From Pseudomonadota bacterium (GTDB lineage Bacteria; Pseudomonadota; Gammaproteobacteria; Steroidobacterales; Steroidobacteraceae), in contig JAJYLP010000005.1 in the NCBI GenBank assembly GCA_021787615.1, forward strand, positions 19,760-83,759: a DNA stretch of 64,000 nucleotides. The letters are read 5' to 3'. The first letter of the stretch is position 1. Each line of letters begins with the position of its first letter. Under the pieces are notes generated by a model. The model did not search any database and was not told the DNA's origin. It was given only the letters and a program-made list of their open reading frames with translations. Both the position numbers and the translations under genes were made by a program. This document shows positions 18,907-28,936 of this stretch, piece by piece.

Positions 18907-18926
18907 GTATTATAGTACGCGATTAC
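18907..18926. promoter_or_regulatory. Operator-like palindrome, site 3a (padB)
   Basis: GTATTATAGTACGCGATTAC has an excellent left half (GTATTATAGTAC) and a weak right half, 15 of 20 positions matching the ideal form. It ends 16 bases before the padB start codon, so a bound repressor would block the transcription start or the ribosome binding site. Confidence 0.65.
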
Positions 18927-18942
18927 GTGTTTAGGGCCGTAC

Positions 18943-21675
18943 ATGAACGAATGCGCTGCCTCACGGCTCCTGCCGACCTACTGCTATAACTGCGTGGCCG
19001 GCCCCGATCTGCTCACGGTCAAGGTCGCCGGTGGCATCGCGCTCGATATCGGCCCAAATTTTGCCGCCGCGGGCATCCACCCCGGTGGCGGCAAGCCGTG
19101 CGTCAAGGCGTATGGACTCATTCAAAAGACCTATCACCCGGGACGGATCCTGACACCCATGCGCCGCACCAATCCGCGCAAGGGCCGCAACGAGGACCCC
19201 GGTTTCGTGCCCGTCTCCTGGGACGAGGCACTCGATATCGTCGCGGGCAAGCTTGCCTCGATCCGTGCGCGCGGTCTCACCGACGAGTCCGGCATGCCGC
19301 GGGTCGCGGTGACTTTCGGCCATGGCGGTACGCCGACGAATTACATGGGATCCTTCCCCGCCTTCCTGGCGGCGTTCGGGCCGGTCGACTTCAGCTTCGG
19401 ATCGGGCCAGGGCGTCAAGTGCGTGCACTCCGAGCATTTGTACGGGGAGTACTGGCACCGTGCGTTTACGGTGTCCGCCGATACACCCCTCGCCGATTAC
19501 ATCGTCTCTTTCGGCGCAAACCACGAGGTCACCGGCGGAGTCAGCGCAGCCGCCCGGCACGCTGCGGCGCGGGCGCGCGGCGCAAGGCGCATTCAGATCG
19601 AGCCGCATCTGTCGATCTCCGGGGCTGCCTCCGCGGAGTGGATCCCGATCAAGCCGAAGACCGACCCGGCGTTCATGTTCGCGATGATCCACGTGCTGTT
19701 GCATGAGCATCCGCGATCGGGGCTCGATACGGGCTTCCTCTCCGAGATGACCTCCTCGCCCTACCTGGTCGGGCCGCACGGGTACTATCTGCGCGATCCA
19801 GTGACCCTGAAGCCCCTTCTGTGGGACGTACGGCTCGGCGCAGCCGTGCCATTCGATGCACTCGGGGCGCAGCCGCTCCTCGAGGGCAGCGTGCAGGTCG
19901 CGTCCGGCCTCGAGATCGGCCCGGACGAGCAGCGCTGGTCCCACTGCGAGGTCCCCGCCCAAACCGCGTTCACCCATCTCGTCGGACACATGCGCCAGTA
20001 CACGCCGGAGTGGGCCGCGCAGATCTGCGAGGTTCCGGCCGCCAGGATCCGCAGCGTAGCCAACGACTACCTGAGTCACGCCAGGGTCGGGGAGACGATC
20101 CAGATCGAGGGGCAGACGTTGCCCTTCCGGCCGGTCGCCGTGACCCTCGGCAAGACAGTGAACAACGGGTGGGGCGCCTACGAATGCGTGTGGTCGCGCA
20201 CCGTGCTCGCAGTGCTGGTCGGAGCTCTGGAGGTGCCGGGCGGCACGCTCGGGACCACGGTCCGCATCAACAAGTTCCACGAGGATCGTCACAAGAGCGT
20301 CGTTCCCGGAGACGACGGCTTCATGCAGCATACGCTCAACCCGACCGATCGCGGGCACTGGCAGAAGACTCCACAGGTGCGCAGCGGCCATCGGACGCTC
20401 GTGCCGCTGTCGGGCAACAATGGCGCGTGGAGCCAGGCACTGGGACCGACTCATCTGTCCTGGCTCTTCCAGACCCACGTCGCGCAGAACTGGCCGCAGG
20501 CTACCAAGCCCGAGGTCTGGATCGCATACCGCACCAATCCGGCGATTTCCTTCTGGGACTCGCAGGCGATCGTCGAGACCGTGGCCTCCTTCCCCTTCAC
20601 GGTCTGCTTTGCGTACACGCCGGATGAAACCAATCACATGGCGGACATCCTGCTGCCGGAGGCAACCGACCTCGAGAGCACCCAGCTGATCCGTGTCGGC
20701 CGCACCAAGTACATGGAACAGTTCTGGCACCACGAGGGCTTCGCGCTGCGTCAGACAGTGGTGGCGCCGCGTGGCGAAGCGCGCGACTTCACCTGGATCG
20801 CGACCGAGCTCGCCCGGCGCACGGGTGTGCTCGAGGCCTACAATGCGGCCATCAATCGCGGCTCGTGCGGCGTGCCTTTGAAGGGCGAGGCATGGGACTT
20901 CTCGCTCGCGACCGACAAGGCGCACACGGAGGATGAGATCTGGAACGCGGTCTGTCGCGCCGCAAGCGCGGAATTGACCGGCGGCGAGGAGATCCATGAT
21001 CTCGAGTGGTTCAAGACGCATGGATTCATCACCCGGCCGTTCCCGCAGGGCTCGTGGTACCTCTATCCGACCTTGAAGCGGCTGGGACTGCGCTTCGAGC
21101 TACCGTACCAGGAGCGGCTGATGCGCTCGGGCGAGGAGCTCACGCATCGGCTCCACGAGAGCGGCATCCACTGGTGGGACCGACAGCTGTCCGAGTACGG
21201 CGCGCTGCCCGTGTGGCACGACTTTCCGAAAATCTGGGAACAGAACCTCAAGGATCGCGGCTATCGCCCCGAGGATTATCCGTTCTGGCTGATCACGACC
21301 AAGAGCATGCAGTATCATGCCGGCGGAAACACGATGATCCAGCTGATGGACGAGCTAGCGCAGAACGTGCGCGGCCATCGGGGTGTGATCATCAACGCCG
21401 CTGCGGCCGAGCGACTCGGTATCGAGGACGGCGACCTGGTTGAGGTCAGCTCTCCGACCGGCGTGACCTGCGGTCCTGCGATCGTGGCTCAAGGGGTGCG
21501 ACCCGACACCCTGGTCATCGTCGGACAATTCGACCACTGGGCGACACCGTACGCGAAGGAGCTGCACGCGCCAAGCCTGAACACCGTCGCGCCGATGTCG
21601 CTCGATCTGACCGATGCGACCGGGTCCGGCGCGGATCTGGTGCGGGTCGCACTGCGCCGGGTGTCAGCCCCTTAG
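18943..21675 (+). CDS. padB: Phenylacetyl-CoA:acceptor oxidoreductase, molybdopterin subunit
   Basis: A 910-residue molybdopterin oxidoreductase of the DMSO reductase family. The N-terminal cluster region has CYNCVAGPDLLTV and then GGKPCVKAYG, a reduced cysteine motif. Molybdopterin and dinucleotide binding regions follow (FSFGSGQGVKCVHSEH, ADILLPEATDLESTQL, C-terminal INAAAAERLGIEDGDLVEV). No Tat-type signal is seen. It oxidises phenylacetyl-CoA at the alpha carbon to phenylglyoxylate, a four-electron reaction. padC and padD lie on the opposite strand and converge on it, unlike the contiguous padBCD of Thauera/Aromatoleum. A related arylacetyl-CoA substrate cannot be excluded. Confidence 0.87.
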   Translation: MNECAASRLLPTYCYNCVAGPDLLTVKVAGGIALDIGPNFAAAGIHPGGGKPCVKAYGLIQKTYHPGRILTPMRRTNPRKGRNEDPGFVPVSWDEALDIVAGKLASIRARGLTDESGMPRVAVTFGHGGTPTNYMGSFPAFLAAFGPVDFSFGSGQGVKCVHSEHLYGEYWHRAFTVSADTPLADYIVSFGANHEVTGGVSAAARHAAARARGARRIQIEPHLSISGAASAEWIPIKPKTDPAFMFAMIHVLLHEHPRSGLDTGFLSEMTSSPYLVGPHGYYLRDPVTLKPLLWDVRLGAAVPFDALGAQPLLEGSVQVASGLEIGPDEQRWSHCEVPAQTAFTHLVGHMRQYTPEWAAQICEVPAARIRSVANDYLSHARVGETIQIEGQTLPFRPVAVTLGKTVNNGWGAYECVWSRTVLAVLVGALEVPGGTLGTTVRINKFHEDRHKSVVPGDDGFMQHTLNPTDRGHWQKTPQVRSGHRTLVPLSGNNGAWSQALGPTHLSWLFQTHVAQNWPQATKPEVWIAYRTNPAISFWDSQAIVETVASFPFTVCFAYTPDETNHMADILLPEATDLESTQLIRVGRTKYMEQFWHHEGFALRQTVVAPRGEARDFTWIATELARRTGVLEAYNAAINRGSCGVPLKGEAWDFSLATDKAHTEDEIWNAVCRAASAELTGGEEIHDLEWFKTHGFITRPFPQGSWYLYPTLKRLGLRFELPYQERLMRSGEELTHRLHESGIHWWDRQLSEYGALPVWHDFPKIWEQNLKDRGYRPEDYPFWLITTKSMQYHAGGNTMIQLMDELAQNVRGHRGVIINAAAAERLGIEDGDLVEVSSPTGVTCGPAIVAQGVRPDTLVIVGQFDHWATPYAKELHAPSLNTVAPMSLDLTDATGSGADLVRVALRRVSAP

Positions 21676-21686
21676 CGCGATACCCC

Positions 21687-22550
21687 TCACCCCTCGGGGC
21701 GCGCACCGGGCGCGACCTCCCCGCCCCGCGCCACGGTCACAGGCACCGCGAACGGCTGCTCGTACGACCAGCGAATCACCAGCGAGTATTTGAGTGCCCA
21801 GCCCGAGCCCGCGGCGATCAAAGCCGAAGCCGTCACCAGCGGCGCGATGCGCGCGTCGGCCGTCGCGAGGATCGCCACTGCGATCGCCAGAACGTCCACG
21901 GCGCCGGACACGCGGCCGAATCTCGACAACTCCCGCAGTGCGCGACCCGGCGCCACCATCTTCGGCAGCGCCCGCCGATAGCTCCACAATGCGAGCACTC
22001 GCGCCGACAGCAGCGCCGTGAGCAGCACCATCGGCCAGACAGGTAGCGCCATCGGACCCCAAAACCCGCCGGCGAGCACTCCAAGACCGGCACCCTCCGC
22101 AAGTCCACTCGCCACCAGCAATGGCACGCTCCGCGGATTGCGCCACGCCGGAATACCACGCCCGGCATTGAGCATGCGGGCCTGACAATAAACGTAAGCG
22201 ATGGCGAGCGCTGCCGCGAGCCAGCGCAGTCCGGGCGAATCGAGCCACGCCGCGCCCAGAGCACTGGCGAATAGCAGCGGCGCCACGGTCGCCTCGCGCG
22301 ACATCCATGAGGTCGCGCCGTGGCGATAGGCGTTCAGCGCCCGCCACGGCCTGCCGATCTCGAACCAGACGCAAAGCAGGCCCCCGCCGACCAGCGCCGC
22401 TCCGAGCAGCCCAAGCAATCGCTCGCCGCAGACGGCCGCATAGACCAGCACGCCCGCTCCCGAGCCGCCGAGCATGAAGTTACTCGCCGCGCGCCAATCC
22501 CAGTAGGGCTGGCGGCCGAGGGCGGTCCGTGTCGGGAACGCGCCGCTCAC
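21687..22550 (-). CDS. padD: Phenylacetyl-CoA:acceptor oxidoreductase, membrane anchor
   Basis: A 287-residue hydrophobic protein of the NrfD/DmsC anchor type, with about eight predicted membrane segments (FMLGGSGAGVLVYAAVCG, LAAALAIAYVYCQARML, MVLLTALLSARVLALW). It should pass electrons from PadB and PadC to quinone. The start is the GTG at 22550, overlapping the padC stop as GTGA; the long track ORF from 23009 is padC read in another frame. It is the last gene of the thioesterase-padC-padD operon and ends 11 bases from the convergent padB stop. Confidence 0.85.
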   Translation of the reverse strand: MSGAFPTRTALGRQPYWDWRAASNFMLGGSGAGVLVYAAVCGERLLGLLGAALVGGGLLCVWFEIGRPWRALNAYRHGATSWMSREATVAPLLFASALGAAWLDSPGLRWLAAALAIAYVYCQARMLNAGRGIPAWRNPRSVPLLVASGLAEGAGLGVLAGGFWGPMALPVWPMVLLTALLSARVLALWSYRRALPKMVAPGRALRELSRFGRVSGAVDVLAIAVAILATADARIAPLVTASALIAAGSGWALKYSLVIRWSYEQPFAVPVTVARGGEVAPGARPEG

Positions 22551-23203
22551 GTCCGATCCCCTTCGGCATAAAGATAGTACACACCGGGGTCGGTGCCGAG
22601 TTCCTCGTGCATGCGAAAGTGCCGGTTCTGCTCGAGGAGCCTCGAGACGTTGCTTGCCGGATCGTCGCGATCCCCGAAATGCAGCGCGCCGGCGATGCAG
22701 GAGTTGACGCAGGCCGGAGTGACCTCCGGATCGACGCCCGGCACGCGGCCGCTGTGAGACGCGAGATCGATGCGGTCGCTGCAGAAGGTGCACTTGCTCG
22801 ACACGCCAAGGCGGGCGGGATCGAACTTGTGCGCCTCTTCCGGGGTCGGCTCGCTCCCATAGGCGAAGCTCTGCCGCGTTACCCTGAAGCGCTGGTGATA
22901 CGGACAGGCCGTAGCGCAATACGCACACCCGATGCACAGGTCGTAATGGATCCCGACGCGCCCGTCCTCGTGCTTGAACGTTGCGCCGGTGGGGCATGCC
23001 TCCAGGCACGGCGGATTGCCGCAGTGCATGCAGCTGACCGGCACAAAAGTGCGCCGTACGTCAGGATAGCTGCCGGTCTCCAGGTCGAGCACGCGCCGCC
23101 ACTGCACACCGGGCGGTGTACCGTTCGCGACCTTGCAGGCGGCCGTGCACGTCTGGCACCCGATGCAGCGCCTCAGGTCGACCACCATGACATAACGGGT
23201 CAT
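22547..23203 (-). CDS. padC: Phenylacetyl-CoA:acceptor oxidoreductase, iron-sulfur subunit
   Basis: A 218-residue electron-transfer protein of the DmsB/NrfC family carrying four clusters: CIGCQTCTAACK, CMHCGNPPCLEACP, CIGCAYCATACPYH and the CTFC...CVNSC group. It links the molybdenum subunit PadB to the membrane anchor PadD. The ATG at 23203 gives the typical start MTRYVMVVDLRRCIGCQ. It follows the thioesterase gene by 16 bases, suggesting co-transcription. Confidence 0.88.
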   Translation of the reverse strand: MTRYVMVVDLRRCIGCQTCTAACKVANGTPPGVQWRRVLDLETGSYPDVRRTFVPVSCMHCGNPPCLEACPTGATFKHEDGRVGIHYDLCIGCAYCATACPYHQRFRVTRQSFAYGSEPTPEEAHKFDPARLGVSSKCTFCSDRIDLASHSGRVPGVDPEVTPACVNSCIAGALHFGDRDDPASNVSRLLEQNRHFRMHEELGTDPGVYYLYAEGDRT

Positions 23204-23219
23204 CCGAACACCGCGCCTC

Positions 23220-23645
23220 CTACAGACTTGCGGCGGCTGCTTTCTTGGCGGCGACGCGCGCGCGCAGCTTCTCCACATTCACGACGGTCCGTGAGTGCTC
23301 GCCCGAAGAGATCGCCTCGACACCATCGCGCGCCGACAGCGCGAATTTCACCGTCCGACCGTTGATCTCCGTGACCTGCACGGTGATCTCGACCGGCATG
23401 CCCGCAAGTGTGGCGCCGGTGTGGGTGATGTTGACCCCGGTGCCCACGGAATCCTCGCCGGCATCGCAATGCTCGAGGATCAGCTCGCGGCAGGTGATCT
23501 CGAAGTCGCGCACGAGTTCCGGAGTGGCATACACGCGCAACTCCTCGCCCAGAAAGTCGATCGTCCGCGGGCGATCCACCGTCAGTTTGCGTACCGTGGA
23601 AATCCCAGGGACGAGTGTGCTCTTCATATCGATTCCTCCCGGCAT
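23220..23645 (-). CDS. FlK-like thioesterase (hotdog fold)
   Basis: A 141-residue protein resembling fluoroacetyl-CoA-specific thioesterase-like hotdog proteins (VYATPELVRDFEITCRELI, then SVGTGVNITHTGATLAGMPVEITVQV, with the conserved TxHxxxTxxG pattern). Hotdog thioesterases hydrolyse acyl-CoA esters. As the first gene of the padC-padD operon, it might hydrolyse a phenylglyoxylyl-CoA intermediate to give the phenylglyoxylate used by PadEFGHI, or remove stalled aryl-CoA esters. Both are inference from context. An operator-like site lies about 50 bases upstream. The C-terminus is a lysine/alanine-rich tail. Confidence 0.8.
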   Translation of the reverse strand: MPGGIDMKSTLVPGISTVRKLTVDRPRTIDFLGEELRVYATPELVRDFEITCRELILEHCDAGEDSVGTGVNITHTGATLAGMPVEITVQVTEINGRTVKFALSARDGVEAISSGEHSRTVVNVEKLRARVAAKKAAAASL

Positions 23646-23693
23646 GGCCGCGCGACAGCGCCGCGGGCCGATACTGCCAGATGACGTATTCTC

Positions 23694-23713
23694 GTACTAT
23701 AATACCATAATAG
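23694..23713. promoter_or_regulatory. Operator-like palindrome, site 4 (thioesterase-padCD)
   Basis: GTACTATAATACCATAATAG matches the ideal palindrome at 16 of 20 positions and lies 49 bases upstream of the thioesterase start on the minus strand. The remaining bases between this operon and gcdH (23714-23913) hold nothing recognisable. Confidence 0.68.
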
Positions 23714-23913
23714 TCCCGGGCCGGACAGCGCCACGCGAACCGGCCCATGCAGCGGTGAGCATTTCAACCCGCGGCAGCGCCCGAATCCGCGCACCTGCCC
23801 TCTGCCGTCGAGCCGCGCGGGCACAGGGCATGAGGCGAGGTGCTCGGCCCGCACCCGCCGGCGAGCAGGCCTCGTGAGCGAGGCGGACCCAGCCTCATTG
23901 CGAATGACGCCCG

Positions 23914-25146
23914 TCAAAACGCCTGCAACCCGGTCTGGGCTCGGCCGAGGATCAGCGCATGAATGTCATGGGTGCCTTCGTAAGTGTTGACCGTCTCGAG
24001 GTTCTGCGCGTGACGCATCACGTGATAGCCGATCTGGATGCCGTTGCCCCCGTGCATGTCGCGCGCGAGGCGGGCGATCTCGAGCGCCTTGCCGCAGTTG
24101 CTGCGCTTGATGAGCGAGACCATCTCAGGCGTCGCGCGCCCCGCATCGAACAGCCGCCCGACTCGCAGCGCCGCCTGCAGCCCGAGAGCGATGTCCGTCT
24201 GCATGTCGGCGAGCTTCTTCTGGAACAATTGCGTCTGCGCAAGCGGCCGCCCGAACTGGCGCCGCTCCAGCCCGTAGGTCCGCGCCCGCTGCCAGCAGTC
24301 TTCGGCCGCCCCCATGGCGCCCCAGGCAATACCATAACGGGCGCGGTTCAAGCACCCAAACGGACCCTTCAGGCCAGACACCCGCGGCAGCAGAGCGCTC
24401 TCCGGCACTTCGACGTCCTCCATGACGATCTCGCCCGTGACGGAAGCGCGCAGCGACAGCTTGCCTTCGATGCGCGGCGCCCGCAGCCCCTTCATGCCCT
24501 TCTCGAGCACGAAACCCCGAACGTCGCCCCCGTGCGCAGCCGACTTGGCCCAAACCACGAACACATCGGCGATCGGGCTGTTCGAGATCCAGGTCTTGGC
24601 GCCGGTGAGCCGGTAGCCGCCGCTGGTGCGCTCGGCGCGCGTGCGCATGCCGGCGGGGTCGGAGCCCGCCGCGGGCTCGGTGAGCCCGAAGCACCCGATC
24701 CACTCCCCGCTGGCGAGCTTCGGCAGATAGCGCTGTCGCTGCTCCTCCGAGCCGTAGGCGAAGATCGGGTACATCACGAGCGAGGACTGCACGCTCATCA
24801 TCGAGCGGTAGCCCGAGTCCACGCGCTCGACCTCCCGCGTCACCAGGCCATAGGCCACATAGGAGGCGCCCGCCCCGCCGTACTCGGCCGGGACGGTGAT
24901 GCCGAGCAGCCCAAGCGAGCCGAACTCGCGGAACAGCCCCGGATCGGTGCGCTCGTGCTCATAGGCCTCGATGATGCGTGGCAGCAGCTTCTCCTGCGCG
25001 AAGGCGCGGGTCGCATCGCGGATCAGCCGCTCCTCCTCGGTCAACTGCTCCTCGAGCCGCAACGGGTCGCTCCAGTCGAAGCACGGTGTTTCGCAAGCGG
25101 GGCTCGCGGCCGAAGGTTGCTCCGGCGAGTCGGCAGCGCCGCTCAA
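23914..25146 (-). CDS. gcdH: Glutaryl-CoA dehydrogenase (decarboxylating)
   Basis: An acyl-CoA dehydrogenase of about 410 residues that oxidises and decarboxylates glutaryl-CoA to crotonyl-CoA. It shows [18 protein letters not shown], the FAD-binding [20 protein letters not shown], the [12 protein letters not shown] segment typical of GCDH, and [16 protein letters not shown] with the catalytic Glu. The start must be a non-ATG codon: the TTG at 25146 overlaps the korB stop as TTGA and has GGAG upstream. The extended frame to 25992 is korB in another frame. It connects the lower benzoyl-CoA pathway (3-hydroxypimelyl-CoA to glutaryl-CoA) to central metabolism. Confidence 0.9.
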   Translation of the reverse strand: MSGAADSPEQPSAASPACETPCFDWSDPLRLEEQLTEEERLIRDATRAFAQEKLLPRIIEAYEHERTDPGLFREFGSLGLLGITVPAEYGGAGASYVAYGLVTREVERVDSGYRSMMSVQSSLVMYPIFAYGSEEQRQRYLPKLASGEWIGCFGLTEPAAGSDPAGMRTRAERTSGGYRLTGAKTWISNSPIADVFVVWAKSAAHGGDVRGFVLEKGMKGLRAPRIEGKLSLRASVTGEIVMEDVEVPESALLPRVSGLKGPFGCLNRARYGIAWGAMGAAEDCWQRARTYGLERRQFGRPLAQTQLFQKKLADMQTDIALGLQAALRVGRLFDAGRATPEMVSLIKRSNCGKALEIARLARDMHGGNGIQIGYHVMRHAQNLETVNTYEGTHDIHALILGRAQTGLQAF

Positions 25147-25976
25147 AACTCGAACTCCGCCTCGAACTGCGCGAGATCCTCGACGACCGCCTCGGCTCGC
25201 GGTCCATACGGCACCCGATTCCCCCGATAGAGCACGCCGATGTTGAAGCCATCGTCCGTCATCAGGCGCCGCGCCGCGCGCGCCGGATCGTCCGTGGCCT
25301 CGACCGGCGGCGGATGCACGCGCTCTTTCCACGCTTTCTGGTCCGGGCGGTATGTGACACAGGGGCTCAGCACTTCGACGAACGAGAACCCCGGATGCCG
25401 GATCGCATCGGCGATCAGCGCCCCGGCCTCCTGCGGGTTGCCGGCAAACGCACGGGCGACGTAGTTGGCTCCCGAAGCCAGCGCGATGACCAGAGGGTTG
25501 AACGGGCGAAGGCCCGTTCCCCCCGGCGACAGGGCCGTGTCGAAATCCGGCTCGGTGGTCGGCGAGGGCTGTCCCTTGGTCATGCCGTAGATGCGGTTGT
25601 CCATGACGATGTATGTGATGTCCACATTGCGCCGACACGCGTGGATGAAGTGGTTGCCGCCGATCGAGTAGCCGTCGCCATCGCCGCTTGCCACGACGAC
25701 CGTCAGGTCGGGTCGCGCGATCTTTACGCCCGCCGCGACCGCCAGCGAGCGGCCATGGATGCCATGAAATCCATAACAACTCATGTAGGCGGGGATGCGC
25801 GATGAGCAGCCGATGCCGGAGACGAGGACGATCTCCTGCGCAGGGCGCCCGAGCTCGGCGAAGGCGCGTGCAAAGGCGAGCAGCACGTGGTAGTCGCCGC
25901 AGCCCGGGCACCAGATCGGCTTGACGTCGGATTTGTAGTCGCCAGGCTTGCAGGCCAGTGTCGTCGTAGCGTTCAT
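25143..25976 (-). CDS. korB: 2-oxoglutarate:ferredoxin oxidoreductase, beta subunit
   Basis: A 277-residue thiamine diphosphate-binding beta subunit with [57 protein letters not shown] and [16 protein letters not shown], all typical of KorB. In Thauera aromatica the two-subunit KorAB regenerates reduced ferredoxin for benzoyl-CoA reductase, and its presence in this cluster argues for the same role. It overlaps korA by ATGA and gcdH by TTGA, forming a tightly coupled three-gene operon. Confidence 0.9.
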   Translation of the reverse strand: MNATTTLACKPGDYKSDVKPIWCPGCGDYHVLLAFARAFAELGRPAQEIVLVSGIGCSSRIPAYMSCYGFHGIHGRSLAVAAGVKIARPDLTVVVASGDGDGYSIGGNHFIHACRRNVDITYIVMDNRIYGMTKGQPSPTTEPDFDTALSPGGTGLRPFNPLVIALASGANYVARAFAGNPQEAGALIADAIRHPGFSFVEVLSPCVTYRPDQKAWKERVHPPPVEATDDPARAARRLMTDDGFNIGVLYRGNRVPYGPRAEAVVEDLAQFEAEFEF

Positions 25977-27700
25977 GCAACGTTCTCGGCAAACAATGCG
26001 TCGCAGATCTCCGTCGGGCGGATCGTCAGCGGCCCCGGCCGCTGCAGAACCCGGGTATCGGCCGGCAAGTCATAATGCGCGCGCAGGTATTTGTGGAACT
26101 GCGCTCCGTGCGATTGCTCGACGACGACGACGCGCCGCACGCCCACAAGCGCCGCGCGCATCGCGGCCGGCCGGGTCGGCGCGAGCAGCCGTGGGGCGAT
26201 GAGCCGGGCACGCACGCCGCGATTGGCTGCAAGCGTCAGCGCCTCGCGTGCAACGCCGGTCAGCGAGCCCCAGGTCAGAACCGCAGTGTCACCCTCGCCC
26301 TCCAGGGTCGCCCACAGCTGGCCGTAGTCATACTGCTCAAGCTTGTCGCACCGCTTGTCGAGCTGCGCCGAGTGATCGAGCGCACCGCTGGTCGGTACGC
26401 CGCGCTCAGTGTGCGTCAGGCCATCGGCGGTGTACTGGCCGCCGGCTGTCCCGGGAATCGCCATCGGCGACACGCCGGTGCCGGTTATTGCGTAACGCCT
26501 GTAAGCGCCGCCGGCTGATTGGGCCCGTAGGCGCCTGCCGACGAAGGCAATGTCGGCCGGGCGCGCAATCGCCCCCTGTGCCTGGCCGAGAAATTGGTCC
26601 GAGAGCACGATGACCGGACTCTGGAGCGCTTCGGCCAGGAACACTGCCCACTGGGTCGAAAGCAGGCAGTCAGGGATCGATTGCGGCGCAATGACCAGGT
26701 GCGGCGCATCGCCGTGCAGGCCGTACACGGCGATATTGAGGTCTGCCTGCTCGGACTTGGTCGGGATTCCGGTCGAGGGACCGCCGCGCATGACGTCGAC
26801 GACGACGATGGGCACCTCCGCCGCCGTCGCCAGGCCGATCGACTCGACCATCAGCGAAAGGCCCGGGCCCGAGGTCGCGGTGAGGGACGGCGTGCCGCCA
26901 TACGAGGCGCCAATGATCATGTTCACCGAGGCGAGCTCGTCTTCGGCCTGAACGAGCGAGCCGCCGACTCGCGCAAGCTTCGGCGCGAGCCATTCGAGGA
27001 TTTCCGAGGCGGGAGTGATCGGATAGGCGGCCGCGAAGCGAACGCCGCCGCGCAGCGCCCCGAGCCCGACCGCCTCGTTGCCCGTGATCAACCAACGCTT
27101 GCCGGGACTCGCCAGCGCAGGAGGCAATGCGCGCGCGAGCGCAAACGCGGCAACCGCCTCGGCGCCGGCGCGCGTTGCGGCCAGGTTCGCCGCCATTGCC
27201 GCTTCGCCCTTGTGGCCAAAGCGATTATCGATCACGCGCTCGAGAATCTCGCTAGGGATGGCGAGCAGCCGCGCCGCGGCGCCGAGGGCAATCATGTTCG
27301 CCCGCCACTCGGGGTGCAGTCTGCACAACTCGGCACAGCGCAAATCCCCCCGACGCGCGCTCGCGGGCACCATTGCGGCGGGCGCCTCACCGCCTGCGGG
27401 ATCGCCGATGACCAGCCCATCGGGATGCAGCGCAATCTCACTGTCGAAGCGAGCGGCATTGCGCCAGTCGATCGCCAGCAGCAGGTCGAAGCCGCCGCTG
27501 TGGCACTCGACGGGCTGCGCCGAGACGCGCAGCAGCGCCGCGGCCTCCCCGCCCCGGATCTGCGGTCCCACGGACCGTGTCAGGAGTCCGTTCCAGCCAG
27601 CCCGGCAGAGCGCCTCGAGCAGCAGCTGGCCGGTGGTCAGCACCCCCGCCCCGCCGCTGCCGAGCAACGCAACCGACACGCTCACCGGGTCATCGGCCAT
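25973..27700 (-). CDS. korA: 2-oxoglutarate:ferredoxin oxidoreductase, alpha-gamma fusion
   Basis: A 575-residue fusion: the N-terminal gamma domain (about 1-190, [17 protein letters not shown]) joined to the alpha domain (about 195-575, [45 protein letters not shown]). This layout is standard for the two-subunit KorAB type, unlike the separately encoded Pad subunits in this window. It is the first gene of korA-korB-gcdH, with a divergent promoter region shared with had containing operator-like site 5. Confidence 0.9.
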   Translation of the reverse strand: MADDPVSVSVALLGSGGAGVLTTGQLLLEALCRAGWNGLLTRSVGPQIRGGEAAALLRVSAQPVECHSGGFDLLLAIDWRNAARFDSEIALHPDGLVIGDPAGGEAPAAMVPASARRGDLRCAELCRLHPEWRANMIALGAAARLLAIPSEILERVIDNRFGHKGEAAMAANLAATRAGAEAVAAFALARALPPALASPGKRWLITGNEAVGLGALRGGVRFAAAYPITPASEILEWLAPKLARVGGSLVQAEDELASVNMIIGASYGGTPSLTATSGPGLSLMVESIGLATAAEVPIVVVDVMRGGPSTGIPTKSEQADLNIAVYGLHGDAPHLVIAPQSIPDCLLSTQWAVFLAEALQSPVIVLSDQFLGQAQGAIARPADIAFVGRRLRAQSAGGAYRRYAITGTGVSPMAIPGTAGGQYTADGLTHTERGVPTSGALDHSAQLDKRCDKLEQYDYGQLWATLEGEGDTAVLTWGSLTGVAREALTLAANRGVRARLIAPRLLAPTRPAAMRAALVGVRRVVVVEQSHGAQFHKYLRAHYDLPADTRVLQRPGPLTIRPTEICDALFAENVA

Positions 27701-27750
27701 ACGCGCTCCACAAAAAGTCCGGAGAAATCACGGCAGTTGACCCCATAGCT

Positions 27751-27770
27751 GTATTTCAGTACCATAATAC
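27751..27770. promoter_or_regulatory. Operator-like palindrome, site 5 (korA / had)
   Basis: GTATTTCAGTACCATAATAC matches the ideal palindrome at 17 of 20 positions. It sits in the 176-base divergent region, 50 bases upstream of korA and about 106 bases upstream of had, so it could control both directions. Confidence 0.7.
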
Positions 27771-27876
27771 TTTAAATCGTAGAGACGTGGCCTGTCAACG
27801 CGGGATGGGCTGGCGAAGCGGGGACTCTGGCGCGCTTCACTTCGCGTAACCGTTGCGGCGCCTTGGGAATCGTTCC

Positions 27877-28935
27877 ATGCAAGCATTGCGCTGGATGATG
27901 GTGGAGCCGGGCAAGCCGCTTGAGCCGATGGAATTCAAGCCGACGGCTGAAGCGGGGGAAGTGGTCATCCGCGTTGCCGGTTGCGGCGTCTGCCATACCG
28001 ACCTCGGTTTCTACTACGACGGGGTCCGTACCAATCAATCCCCGCCCCTGTGCCTCGGGCACGAGATCAGCGGCCGCGTCGAGTCCGCCGGCTCCGGAGC
28101 CGAGAGCTGGATCGGCCGTGCGGTCATTGTCCCGGCCGTCATCCCCTGCGGGCAGTGCGAATCCTGCCGACGTGGGCACGCCACGATCTGCTCGAAGCAA
28201 AAGATGCCTGGCAATGATCTGCAGGGAGGCTTTGCGACCCACGTGGTCGTGCCGGCGCGCGGATTGTGTGCGGTGGATGAGACCCGCCTCAGCGCCGCGG
28301 GTCTTGATCTGGCGACGGTGAGCGTCGTCGCCGATGCCGTCACGACGCCCTACCAGGCCGTCATGCAGACCGGTATCGGCGCCGGCGACCTTGCCATCGT
28401 CAACGGCGTCGGCGGCGTCGGCGGCTATTGCGCGCAGATCGCCCGGGCATCAGGCGCCTCCGTGGTGGCAATCGACGTCAGCGACAGCAAGCTCACCGCC
28501 CTCGGCGAGGTCGCCGAGCTCACGATCAACGCACGCAATTGCAGCATCAAGGAGATCAAGGCCTCCATCCAAGCCTTTGCGCAGGCGCACGGTCTGCGGC
28601 CGCGCTCGGAGTGGACAATCTTCGAGTGTTCGGGCACCAAGGCGGGCCAGGAGAGCGCATTTGGGCTGCTCAACCATGGCGCCACGCTGGCAGTGGTCGG
28701 CTTCACGATGGACAAGGTGGAGATCCGTCTCTCGAACCTGATGGCATTCCACGCCCGCGCACTCGGCAATTGGGGCTGCGCACCCGAGCTCTACCCTGCC
28801 GCGCTCGCCCTCGTGCTCGAAGGACAAGTGCGCGTCGCGCCGTTCACCGAGAAACGCCCGCTCGCGCAGATCAACTCGGTCTTCGCGGCCGTACACCGCG
28901 GCGAAATTGACAAGCGCGTCGTGCTGCAGCCCTGA
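27877..28935 (+). CDS. had: 6-hydroxycyclohex-1-ene-1-carbonyl-CoA dehydrogenase
   Basis: A 352-residue zinc-type alcohol dehydrogenase that oxidises 6-hydroxycyclohex-1-ene-1-carbonyl-CoA to the 6-oxo compound with NAD. The catalytic zinc site is seen in [15 protein letters not shown] and GHEISGRVE, the structural zinc in [15 protein letters not shown], and the Rossmann loop in [33 protein letters not shown] is typical of Had. The ATG at 27877 is used; the track's TTG-initiated extension adds eight residues. Together with Oah and Dch encoded here it completes the ring-opening steps. Confidence 0.93.
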   Translation: MQALRWMMVEPGKPLEPMEFKPTAEAGEVVIRVAGCGVCHTDLGFYYDGVRTNQSPPLCLGHEISGRVESAGSGAESWIGRAVIVPAVIPCGQCESCRRGHATICSKQKMPGNDLQGGFATHVVVPARGLCAVDETRLSAAGLDLATVSVVADAVTTPYQAVMQTGIGAGDLAIVNGVGGVGGYCAQIARASGASVVAIDVSDSKLTALGEVAELTINARNCSIKEIKASIQAFAQAHGLRPRSEWTIFECSGTKAGQESAFGLLNHGATLAVVGFTMDKVEIRLSNLMAFHARALGNWGCAPELYPAALALVLEGQVRVAPFTEKRPLAQINSVFAAVHRGEIDKRVVLQP

Positions 28936-28936
28936 T

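Noticed and set aside
18961-21021. 686-residue minus-strand ORF
   Set aside because: It is exactly antisense to padB, has the Arg/His/Leu-rich composition of a GC-rich shadow frame and shows no family motif.
23914-25992. 692-residue fused dehydrogenase
   Set aside because: The upstream part is korB read in another frame; the TTGA junction at 25143-25146 gives a coupled start.
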